Assembly (NCBI GenBank): GCA_022649665.1
Contig: JALCOL010000001.1
Coordinates: 62,001 to 126,000, forward strand
Direction of reading: 5' to 3'
Length of the DNA: 64,000 bases
DNA from: Enterococcaceae bacterium
Lineage (GTDB): Bacteria > Bacillota > Bacilli > Lactobacillales > Enterococcaceae
Shown here: positions 42,045 through 49,213 of the stretch, piece after piece
How positions within the stretch are numbered: the first letter of the stretch is position 1
Layout of the letters: each line of letters begins with the position of its first letter
Position numbers and translations under genes: made by a program
Notes under the pieces: model-generated
Databases searched by the model: none
Told to the model about the DNA's origin: nothing
Seen by the model: the letters and a program-made list of their open reading frames with translations, nothing else

Positions 42045-42740
42045 ATGAGTAAAAGAGTAATTCGTAGTCCTTTTCTAGTTATAAACCCTAAAGCTTTTCT
42101 TTATGGAAATAGCTCACTAGAATTAGCATTAGAAGCGGATAAGCTTTCAGAAAAATATGATATTGATATTATATTTACAGCACAGTATGTAGATATTCCT
42201 ACCATAAAAGAAAAAGTAAAACATTTGATTTTGACGACACAACACATGGATGGATTCAAACCAGGACCCGGAATGGGGAAAATCTTGCCTAAAGCATTAG
42301 CAGAAGCAGGAGTTGAAGCTACTTTTTTAAATCATGCTGAACATCCTCTCACAATCCATCAATTATCTGAAGCAGTTAAATATGCTGAAAAATATGATAT
42401 TCTGACGATTATTTGTGCAGATTCTATAATGGATGCAAAAATGATTGCTGTTTTGGAGCCGGATGTTTTACTGTGCGAACCAACTGAATTGATAGGGACT
42501 GGTAAAGTTAGTGACGATGCGTATATGGAAAAAACAAATAAAATGGTTCGTGAGCTAAGTCCGAATTCACTTATTTTGCAGGCTGCTGGAATCAGTAGTG
42601 GCGCTGACGTAAAAAAAGCTATCCAATTGGGAGCAGATGGTTCCGGTGGAACGACTGGAATAGTAAAAGCAGCAAATCCAATCGGAGTAGTTGAAGATAT
42701 GCTGAAAGAATTGAGTCAGTTAAAGGGAGGGAAATCATGA
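42045..42740 (+). CDS. Triose-phosphate isomerase-like protein (short, archaeal-type)
   Basis: A 231-residue TIM-barrel of the TpiA superfamily, about 20 residues shorter than the usual bacterial enzyme. Recognisable: N14/K16 (INPKAF) at the place of the catalytic N-x-K, H97 in LNHAEHPL (electrophile), E145 in CEPTELIGTG (base) and the phosphate loops SGADVKKAI and GADGSGGTTGI. A dedicated isomerase within a PTS-aldolase operon may convert triose phosphates, or tetrose-type ketose phosphates as EryH does. GGGGG precedes ATG 42045. Confidence 0.8.
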   Translation: MSKRVIRSPFLVINPKAFLYGNSSLELALEADKLSEKYDIDIIFTAQYVDIPTIKEKVKHLILTTQHMDGFKPGPGMGKILPKALAEAGVEATFLNHAEHPLTIHQLSEAVKYAEKYDILTIICADSIMDAKMIAVLEPDVLLCEPTELIGTGKVSDDAYMEKTNKMVRELSPNSLILQAAGISSGADVKKAIQLGADGSGGTTGIVKAANPIGVVEDMLKELSQLKGGKS

Positions 42741-43258
42741 GTTACTATTTTTCCGAAATATCTTTAAAATCATATAATGGGCGCGTTACTTATTTGAATA
42801 TTAGTGACCAAATAAGAGCAGCTGTAAAAGAAAGTGATATTAAAAATGGAATGGTGCTTGTTCAAACACCGCACACAACTTGTTCAATAATGTTTGAGGA
42901 ATTCGTTCATGACAAAGATTTTAATGGGGATGAATTTTTGCAAGTAGACTTGAATCATATTCTTGACCAAATCGTACCGCGTGAACTAACAGAAAATCGC
43001 GATTATCGTTACCCTGGACCAAAACATGTTCAATTTTTAAAAGAAATTGCTAAAGATCATCCTGAATATCCAGATGATCCAAGTACCATTTTAAATGGAG
43101 ACGCTCATATTAGGGCTTCCCTTTTTGGATGTGAAAAAACTTTTGGTTTGAAAGATAGCGAGTTATTAATCGGAACAGTCGGATATATTTATTTTGTTGA
43201 TTGGGATCAAAACCGTTCCCGTGATCGAAAATGTTTTATCATCATAATGGGTGAATAA
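42737..43258 (+). CDS. YjbQ family protein (UPF0047)
   Basis: A 173-residue protein of the YjbQ/secondary thiamine-phosphate-synthase-like family. Visible motifs: TPHTTCSIMFEE (usual THTT), the acidic middle DLNHILDQIVP, NGDAHIRASLFG (usual H-x-H-h-x-A-s-h-hG) and a final VDWDQNRSRDRK. Its start overlaps the TIM-like gene by 4 bp (ATGA). Biochemical role in the family is not settled. Placement within a sugar catabolic operon suggests it helps process or detoxify a pathway intermediate; inference only. A hairpin follows at 43263-43312. Confidence 0.83.
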   Translation: MSYYFSEISLKSYNGRVTYLNISDQIRAAVKESDIKNGMVLVQTPHTTCSIMFEEFVHDKDFNGDEFLQVDLNHILDQIVPRELTENRDYRYPGPKHVQFLKEIAKDHPEYPDDPSTILNGDAHIRASLFGCEKTFGLKDSELLIGTVGYIYFVDWDQNRSRDRKCFIIIMGE

Positions 43259-43262
43259 TCAA

Positions 43263-43312
43263 AATAAATCACTTCAATCTGTTAGTCTTCTTCAGATTTG
43301 AAGTGATTTATT
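43263..43312 (+). terminator. Hairpin after yjbQ-like gene (weak terminator or processing site)
   Basis: Nearly perfect stem, AATAAATCACTTCAATCTG with CAGATTTGAAGTGATTTATT (one bulged base), 11-nt loop. It lacks a clear T-run after it, so it may only weaken transcription into the epimerase gene. Confidence 0.6.
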
Positions 43313-43369
43313 AGGTATTTCTGGAATAGGCCAGATTTTTAATTGAAGCTGTAAGCAGGGAGGTTTCTA

Positions 43370-44041
43370 ATGGCAAAGCTGGCTCCATCAATTATGTGTG
43401 CAGATTCCTTAAATCTGACAAATGAACTATTCAAATTACGACAGGCAAAAATCAATTGGTTACATTGCGATGTTATGGACGGCATCTTTGTAAATAATCT
43501 TGCTATGGCGCCATATAGTATAAAATCGATAATAGATTTAGGTCACTTTACAACAGATGTACATTTGGCGTGCGTTGAACCAGAAAAATATGTTAGGCTG
43601 TTTGCGCCTATTCGTCCAAATTTTATAACATTTCATATAGAAACCAGTAGTGACCCTTTAAAAATAATCAATCAAATCCATGGTTTAGGAATTAAAGCGG
43701 GAGTAGCAATTAGTCCGGAGACAAGAATAGAAGCAGTTTATCCATTAATAGAAAAAGTAGATCTAATTCTAATAATGACAGTTAATCCAGGATTTGCTGG
43801 TCAAATCTTTCAATCTTCTGTTATAAAGAAGCTTGAGAGCCTAGATATTAAGATGATGGGGGCAAAAAAGCGACCGCTTATTGAAGTGGATGGTAATATA
43901 TATGATAAAACAATAGAAAAAATTGCTCAATTTAAAATTGATCTTTTTGTAATTGGGACGTCAGCACTATTTAATCAACAGGAAGGAAACTATTGTGAAA
44001 AAATTAAATACTTAGATTCAGTCATTGAGAAGAATAGCTGA
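43370..44041 (+). CDS. Ribulose-phosphate 3-epimerase family protein
   Basis: A 223-residue TIM-barrel of the RPE family. Metal ligands H32 and D34 in WLHCDVMDG, then a His in DVHLACVEPE and an Asp in IEVDGNI; also the phosphate-handling TVNPGFAGQ. It differs somewhat from housekeeping Rpe (for example IETSS instead of the usual E-h-h), resembling pathway-specific 3-epimerases such as allulose-6-P or pentitol-route enzymes. Separate ribosome site GGGAGG. Last gene of the AT-rich island, set 111 bp after yjbQ and ended by the terminator at 44062. Confidence 0.83.
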   Translation: MAKLAPSIMCADSLNLTNELFKLRQAKINWLHCDVMDGIFVNNLAMAPYSIKSIIDLGHFTTDVHLACVEPEKYVRLFAPIRPNFITFHIETSSDPLKIINQIHGLGIKAGVAISPETRIEAVYPLIEKVDLILIMTVNPGFAGQIFQSSVIKKLESLDIKMMGAKKRPLIEVDGNIYDKTIEKIAQFKIDLFVIGTSALFNQQEGNYCEKIKYLDSVIEKNS

Positions 44042-44061
44042 TATTTCAATTTCTCAATGAT

Positions 44062-44110
44062 AAAAAAAGCCTGAGACCAAACGCATCCGCGTTATCTCAG
44101 GCTTTCTTTT
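44062..44110. terminator. Bidirectional terminator at island/core boundary
   Basis: Stem AAAGCCTGAGA with TCTCAGGCTTT, with an inner ACGC/GCGT stem, flanked by A-run and T-rich sequence. It lies between converging genes. Confidence 0.87.
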
Positions 44111-45071
44111 ATTGGACAGCACTCATCGAGCTGTATTTGATTTGCGATTGTGCGAAGCCGGCTGTTTCAGCAACGATATATAGCGGCCGGCCGCGTGAGG
44201 AGTCGAAGATCCGCCCGACGTAGCTGCCGATAAGGCCGATCGCGAGCAAGATGAACGAGCTGCAGAGGAAGAGTGCGCTGATAATGCCAGCTGTGCCGCT
44301 TTGGGAAGCGAGGCTCACGATCAAAGTGACCAGAAACATCAAGAGGAACAATCCGCTCAGCCATGTACCGATCACCAGCGGAACTTTAGAAAAACTGGTG
44401 ATGCCGTTCATTGCCAGATTCAACATTTTTCGCAGCGGATATTTTGATTGTCCGGCGAGCCGCTCTTGGCGATCGTATAGAACGGCAGTCTGCTTGAAGC
44501 CGACCCACGAGACCATTCCGCGAACAAAAGGATCAGTCTCATTCATTTTCTTCAAGACGTTGACGACTTGCCGGTCCATTAAACGAAAGTCGCCGGTATC
44601 GACTGGGATTTCGATAGTCGTGATCATTCGCAACGTGCGGTAAAAAAGGGAAGCCGTGGCTTTTTTGAACCAAGTTTCTCCTTCGCGGGCCCGCCGTTTG
44701 CCGTAAACGACGGCGTAGCCTTGCTGCCATTTTTCGAGCATCAGCGGAATCACGTTGGGGGGATCTTGCAGATCGCCATCCATTACGACGACGGCATCGC
44801 CTGAAGCATAGCGGATCCCAGCAGAGATCGCCAATTGATGACCAAAGTTGCGGGAGAAGCGGATCAGCTTCAAAGCCGGATCGTTTTGCATTCCTTGGCG
44901 GATCAGTTCTGCGGTCCGGTCTGTCGAGCCGTCATCGACAAAGATCAGTTCGTAATGTTCCGGTCGAGCCGCGACATAAGTTTTAAGAGCAGCCAATGTC
45001 TGGTCGATCCCGGCTTCTTCATTGAAGACCGGGAGAACGACCGAGATCAGCTTATCATTGAAAGTCTGCAT
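44109..45071 (-). CDS. Bactoprenol/polyprenyl-phosphate glycosyltransferase (GT2, YkcC/GtrB-like)
   Basis: A 320-residue GT-A enzyme of the dolichol-phosphate mannosyltransferase-like group. The N-domain reads VVLPVFNEEAGIDQTL with FVDDGSTD, and the donor-metal motif is VVMDGDLQDPP near 95-105. Two C-terminal TM helices (about 235-255 and 268-295). It loads a sugar on undecaprenyl phosphate at the inner face. Last gene of a gtrA - ykcB-like - ykcC-like operon, so the lipid-linked sugar is probably flipped by GtrA and used by the GT39 protein. Confidence 0.88.
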   Translation of the reverse strand: MQTFNDKLISVVLPVFNEEAGIDQTLAALKTYVAARPEHYELIFVDDGSTDRTAELIRQGMQNDPALKLIRFSRNFGHQLAISAGIRYASGDAVVVMDGDLQDPPNVIPLMLEKWQQGYAVVYGKRRAREGETWFKKATASLFYRTLRMITTIEIPVDTGDFRLMDRQVVNVLKKMNETDPFVRGMVSWVGFKQTAVLYDRQERLAGQSKYPLRKMLNLAMNGITSFSKVPLVIGTWLSGLFLLMFLVTLIVSLASQSGTAGIISALFLCSSFILLAIGLIGSYVGRIFDSSRGRPLYIVAETAGFAQSQIKYSSMSAVQ

Positions 45072-45088
45072 CCTATTTCACTTCTTTC

Positions 45089-47341
45089 TTAGTCAGCTGA
45101 AAGTTCATAAAGTGTTCCGCTTCCGCCCATGCCGCCACCTTGCATTTCGCCTTGTGCAGCGCCAGTTCCGCCCGGTGTACCAGCTCCGTCTGGTACATTT
45201 CCTGCAGTACTGTTTTGTTGACCGGTATTCGGCTGATTGGCAGTTGCTTGGGCAGATGAAGCATTTCCTGTGCTGCTGGTGCTGGATTTGCTAGAAGACA
45301 ATGTGATCTTCTTGCCGTTTTTCTCGACCCATTTAGCGATTGTCGAGTTGCTGCTTCTGCCGGAGAGGTAATAGTATTTCACTTTGCCCTCTTTGACGAG
45401 TGCTTTGAACTCTTTCAAGGTGATCGCCGGATCGGTGCCGTTGAAGCCGCCGGTCGCCATGACCGCTTTGCCGCTCTTGATAATGTAAGGAGCGGCAGTT
45501 CCGGCGTCAGAAGTGGCAAATAAATAAGTCGCCGATTCTTGGTGTTTGAGGACATAGCTGAGAAGTTCAGAGTCGACGGAACCGTTGCCGATCCCGCCGC
45601 CCATGCCGCCGCCTTGACTTTGCTCTAAAAGACTTGGTCCCGCAGTCGGGATCGCTGAAGATTCTGCAGCGAGTGTCGGAGTCGCCGACCACCAAGCCGG
45701 GGCAACTAGGATCGCTGCGAGCGTTAAGCCCATTGCTGGTTTAATGAATTTCGTCTGTTTGGCGATGAATAAACCAATCAAAGAAAGGGTGCCCAGAGCA
45801 GCGAGTGCCCATGGCTGCCAACTATAATAAAGACTGACATACCAAGCCTCCAGTGCAATCGTGACTGCCAGGGCTGCTGGTAAGAGGAAGGTCGAAGCGC
45901 GCCAACCTTTTTTGAAAAATTGTTTGGCAAGCGTCGTGAGCCCAATGGCGGCAAGTGCAGCGATCGGCGGCGCCAGCATGATCATATAATATGGATGGAA
46001 GAAGCTTGCGACTGCAAAGAAACCATATACGGGAACAAGCCAGCCGATCCAGAACCACAGATGTCCTTGCTGGATCGTTGTTTGATACCATTTTTTCTTG
46101 GGATCGCGGTAATAAGCGTAAGCGCTAATGAAGCCGATCAGTGCTAAGGGCAAAAGCCAGCTGATCAATGGACCCAAATCGCTTTGCAGAAGCCGGAGCG
46201 GACCAGCCGAGCCGATCGCGAAGGCTCCGCCGCCTCCGCCAGTACCGTCGGGGCCGCCTTTGCCTTTCGCGCCGGTTTTCCCTTGCCCCATCATGCCTTC
46301 AGCACCGCCAGGAGCAGCTTGCTGAGCATTTTGCGTATTTCCGTCTTGCTGGCCATTTTGCTGAGTGGGCGGGGTTCCGCCTTGCTGCGTTCCGCCATCA
46401 GCTCCGTTCGGCGGCGTTCCTTGTGCAGCTTGCCCGTCATTTTGGGCGGTTTGTCCGCCAGGAGCGCCGCCATTTCCGCCAGCACCGCCGTTTGGCATCT
46501 CTTGGCTGTTTTTGTTCATTCCCGGAAAGGCTCCGCCTGTCCCGGTCGATTGACCTAAGAGACGTTCTGTTCCGTTATAACCAAAGGCAAGTTCAAGTTC
46601 GGAATTTTTTTGCGAACTGCCGACATAGGGGCGTGAACTTGCTGAAGTTGAATCGACCGCGACCGGCCAAGCAAGCGTTAAAGCGATAAGTGCCGCCGTT
46701 GCGCCGATCAAAGTCAAGACTCGTTTTTTGATCGATTGTCTTGAAGAAATCCAATAAACGAAATACATTGCCGGTAAAATCATGAATGCTTGGAGCATTT
46801 TAATGTTGAACGAGACACCGATCAAACCAAAACTGAGGAGAACGAGCCAGGCCCGTTTTTTTTCGATGGCCGTAAAAAGAAAATCTGCTGCTAATAATAG
46901 GAAGAAAATCAAGATCGCATCCATATTATTCGTCCGCGAATCGGCAACGACGATCGGCGTCAATGTCATAAAGAGTGCCGCCAGCCGCGCTGCCCAGGGG
47001 CCGAATTTTGGTTTGATCATGTGATACAGGAGGCCGACGCTGCCGAGACCTGCTAAAACAGAAGGCAGCACGATCGACCAGCCGTGGACCCCGAAGATCT
47101 TAGCGAAGATTGCCATGATCCAAAGCGCAACGGGCGGTTTATCGACGGTAATAAAGCCTGCCGGATCAAAAGCTGCGTACCAGAAATTATGCCAGCTTTG
47201 CGTCATGCTTACGATCGCCGCTGTGTAATAATCATTGGCGCTTCCGGCTTTCCAAATGTTCCAGCCGTAAAACCAAGCGGCCATCAGCAAAATCACGACG
47301 AGCCACCAATCAATTTTTAAATGCCGTTTTCTCTTTTCCAA
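45089..47341 (-). CDS. GT39/ArnT-like membrane glycosyltransferase (YkcB-like)
   Basis: A 750-residue integral membrane protein-O-mannosyltransferase-like enzyme. The first luminal loop has TQSWHNFWYAAFDPAGFITVDKPP and later NNMDAIL, catalytic-loop features of ArnT/PMT; about 12 helices follow. A Gly/Gln/Asn-rich low-complexity stretch of roughly 120 residues (about 265-385) is inserted between helices, and the C-terminus has Gly/Ser/Gln-rich sequence after an extracytoplasmic domain. The start is TTG 47341; the only nearby ATG is out of frame. It transfers a polyprenyl-linked sugar to a cell-surface acceptor. Confidence 0.85.
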   Translation of the reverse strand: MEKRKRHLKIDWWLVVILLMAAWFYGWNIWKAGSANDYYTAAIVSMTQSWHNFWYAAFDPAGFITVDKPPVALWIMAIFAKIFGVHGWSIVLPSVLAGLGSVGLLYHMIKPKFGPWAARLAALFMTLTPIVVADSRTNNMDAILIFFLLLAADFLFTAIEKKRAWLVLLSFGLIGVSFNIKMLQAFMILPAMYFVYWISSRQSIKKRVLTLIGATAALIALTLAWPVAVDSTSASSRPYVGSSQKNSELELAFGYNGTERLLGQSTGTGGAFPGMNKNSQEMPNGGAGGNGGAPGGQTAQNDGQAAQGTPPNGADGGTQQGGTPPTQQNGQQDGNTQNAQQAAPGGAEGMMGQGKTGAKGKGGPDGTGGGGGAFAIGSAGPLRLLQSDLGPLISWLLPLALIGFISAYAYYRDPKKKWYQTTIQQGHLWFWIGWLVPVYGFFAVASFFHPYYMIMLAPPIAALAAIGLTTLAKQFFKKGWRASTFLLPAALAVTIALEAWYVSLYYSWQPWALAALGTLSLIGLFIAKQTKFIKPAMGLTLAAILVAPAWWSATPTLAAESSAIPTAGPSLLEQSQGGGMGGGIGNGSVDSELLSYVLKHQESATYLFATSDAGTAAPYIIKSGKAVMATGGFNGTDPAITLKEFKALVKEGKVKYYYLSGRSSNSTIAKWVEKNGKKITLSSSKSSTSSTGNASSAQATANQPNTGQQNSTAGNVPDGAGTPGGTGAAQGEMQGGGMGGSGTLYELSAD

Positions 47342-47363
47342 AAGTACTCACATCCCTTAATAG

Positions 47364-47747
47364 TTATTGCTTGTCTTTAAAGACCCACCATTTACATAGG
47401 CAAAAGTTCGTGGGCACGGTGATCATCAAGCTGAACATCGGTGCCAGCCACTTTGCCAAATGGAGCTGATCATTCCATACAGCGGTCAGCACCATACTCA
47501 AAATGAAAGTCAGACCGTAAGTTGCATAATACTTCGGCGCGATCACGCTCAGCTGCCGCGAATTTTTCGCACGGAAGACCCAGCTGTCATTGAGAAAAAG
47601 TCCGAGGATCGATGTCGTTCCGTACCCGATGCCCATTGCGATCGTGGGAGAAATCACGCGGAAAAGTATCAAATAGATCAAGTAAGTCAGGATCGTATTG
47701 ACCCCGCCGACCAGCGCGAATTGTGTCAATTGCCGCAATTTTGCCAT
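47364..47747 (-). CDS. GtrA family flippase-like protein
   Basis: A 127-residue four-helix membrane protein with the GtrA signature: FALVGGVNTILTYLIYLIL at the start and NFCLCKWWVFK at the end, plus LFLNDSWVF. Such proteins help translocate undecaprenyl-phosphate-linked sugars. First gene of the three-gene glycosylation operon (22 bp to the GT39 gene). AGAGGCG precedes ATG 47747. Confidence 0.88.
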   Translation of the reverse strand: MAKLRQLTQFALVGGVNTILTYLIYLILFRVISPTIAMGIGYGTTSILGLFLNDSWVFRAKNSRQLSVIAPKYYATYGLTFILSMVLTAVWNDQLHLAKWLAPMFSLMITVPTNFCLCKWWVFKDKQ

Positions 47748-47902
47748 CGCTTTCGCCTCTTTTCTTGCTGGAGATCCAACTATGAACAGATTATGCTGAA
47801 AAACATAAAAACAGCTTAAATAAAATGGAACCTGCGAAGAGTGAATGAATTATTTAATTTACATTATTCGATAAATAAATATCGATAAACAATATAAAAT
47901 TA

Positions 47903-47931
47903 TTGACATTAGGTAAAAAAGACAGTATAGT
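47903..47931 (+). promoter_or_regulatory. Consensus promoter of the DUF2975/XRE pair
   Basis: TTGACA (47903-47908), a 17-bp spacer and TATAGT (47926-47931), 32 bp before the DUF2975 start: near-consensus sigma-A. Confidence 0.8.
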
Positions 47932-47963
47932 TAAACCATAGAAAAGCGAGAGGATGAAAAAAG

Positions 47964-48488
47964 ATGAAAGAACAAGCGAAAATATTTAAAGTGTTGAAAT
48001 GGATCTTTACGATCGGAATGATCTTGTTAGGGATGGCATTGGTAGCATTTATCGCAATGGAGATTGTTTTGCGGATCCCGAGCGTTGCCAACATGGTTGA
48101 AGTGACTACAAAAGCGAATTTATCGATCAGTGCCGCAGAAGCGGTGAAAATATTTATCACGCCGTTCTTCATTTTAGGCTTTCTCGTCAACTTGCTCGTT
48201 TTCGCCGGCGTCTTCTTTTACGGACGGAAGTTTTTCAGCAATTTAGATGATGGCAAGATCTTTGTGGAAGAAAACATATCGTCGGCCAAAAAAATCAGCA
48301 TCTTGTTCGTGATCTTGACCTTTACATCAGAATTGCCGAATCTCTTGATCATCGACTTTCAGCCGAAGACTGAACTTGATCTCAGCATGAACTTTACGTA
48401 TTTGCTGGTCGCTTTGATCATTTGGGCACTTGCGAAAATCCTGGAAGAAGCCAAAGCGATCGCTGATGAAAATCAGTTTACGATTTAG
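47964..48488 (+). CDS. DUF2975 membrane protein (YoaS-like)
   Basis: A 174-residue protein with four predicted TM helices (about 10-32, 65-88, 108-128, 138-158). Its layout and its partner, a small XRE regulator, correspond to the Bacillus yoaS-yozG pair, whose function is unknown. GAGAGGATG lies before ATG 47964. It may be a membrane sensor or immunity-like partner to the regulator; inference. Confidence 0.78.
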   Translation: MKEQAKIFKVLKWIFTIGMILLGMALVAFIAMEIVLRIPSVANMVEVTTKANLSISAAEAVKIFITPFFILGFLVNLLVFAGVFFYGRKFFSNLDDGKIFVEENISSAKKISILFVILTFTSELPNLLIIDFQPKTELDLSMNFTYLLVALIIWALAKILEEAKAIADENQFTI

Positions 48489-48501
48489 GGTGGTGAAAAA
48501 G

Positions 48502-48705
48502 ATGATTCAAGTAAATTTAGATGTTGTGATGGCCAAACGCAAAATCAGCTCAAAAGAATTAGCCGAAGAGATCGGGATCTCAAACGCCAACTTATCGATT
48601 TTAAAAACCGGCAAAGCTAAAGCGATCCGTTTTTCGACCTTGAACGAAATCTGTGAAGCACTGGCTTGCCAACCGGGGGACATTTTGGAATATGTGGAAG
48701 AATAA
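48502..48705 (+). CDS. Small XRE/Cro-type regulator (YozG-like)
   Basis: A 67-residue HTH protein consisting almost only of the Cro/C1 fold: MAKRKISSKELAEEIGIS as helices 1-2, NANLSILKTGKAKAIRFSTL as recognition helix, ending CQPGDILEYVEE. The start is ATG 48502; GTG 48493 is also possible. It follows the DUF2975 gene by 13 bp, the arrangement seen widely in Firmicutes, where the HTH protein may autorepress the pair. Confidence 0.85.
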   Translation: MIQVNLDVVMAKRKISSKELAEEIGISNANLSILKTGKAKAIRFSTLNEICEALACQPGDILEYVEE

Positions 48706-48710
48706 AAAAC

Positions 48711-48745
48711 GGCTGCCCTTCGAATGAAGCGGCAGCCATTTTTTT
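48711..48745 (+). terminator. Intrinsic terminator after XRE gene
   Basis: GGCTGCC-CTT and AAG-C-GGCAGCC stem around CGAATG, followed by seven T. Confidence 0.88.
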
Positions 48746-48810
48746 ATCGATCAAGAGCGGGATCTATGATATAACTAGAATAATGAAATAGTTTGGAGGG
48801 CTGAGGAAGG

Positions 48811-49206
48811 TTGAAGAGATTAGAGGTAGTCGGGGCTATTTTAGTCAAAAATGAAGAAATTTTATGTGCGCAACGAGGAGAAACCAAAACACTTGCTCGT
48901 CTTTGGGAATTTCCTGGGGGAAAAATCGAAGCGGGCGAGACCGCTCGGCAAGCACTTGTCCGGGAGCTAACTGAGGAACTATCGATTGAAGTCGAAGTGG
49001 CACCAACCGCTTTTTTATCGAATGAGTACGAATATGATTTTGCAAAAATTCATCTAAGTACATTTGTTTGCCATTTAAAAGAAGGAGTACCAAAGTTATC
49101 GGAACATTTAGAAGTGAAATGGCTGCCAATCTATAAATTAGATCAGCTCAAATGGGCTCCGGCAGATATTCCAACGGTAGATAAATTAATGAATCAGGGG
49201 TTGTAG
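48811..49206 (+). CDS. Nudix hydrolase (MutT/CTP pyrophosphohydrolase-like)
   Basis: A 131-residue Nudix protein. The Nudix box GGKIEAGETARQALVREL...EEL runs about residues 36-58 with the metal-binding REL-x-EEL core. The N-terminus VVGAILVKNEEILCAQRG is typical of MutT and NudG, which hydrolyse oxidised or modified NTPs. The start is TTG 48811, 10 bases after GGAGGG. The helicase gene begins 7 bp downstream, so they are one operon. Nucleotide clean-up linked to a nuclease-helicase is suggestive of DNA repair or defence. Confidence 0.87.
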   Translation: MKRLEVVGAILVKNEEILCAQRGETKTLARLWEFPGGKIEAGETARQALVRELTEELSIEVEVAPTAFLSNEYEYDFAKIHLSTFVCHLKEGVPKLSEHLEVKWLPIYKLDQLKWAPADIPTVDKLMNQGL

Positions 49207-49213
49207 ACGAAAA

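Noticed and set aside
46128-46689. Several Pro/Arg/Ser-rich plus-strand frames within the YkcB-like gene
   Set aside because: They arise from the Gly/Gln-rich low-complexity codons read on the opposite strand.
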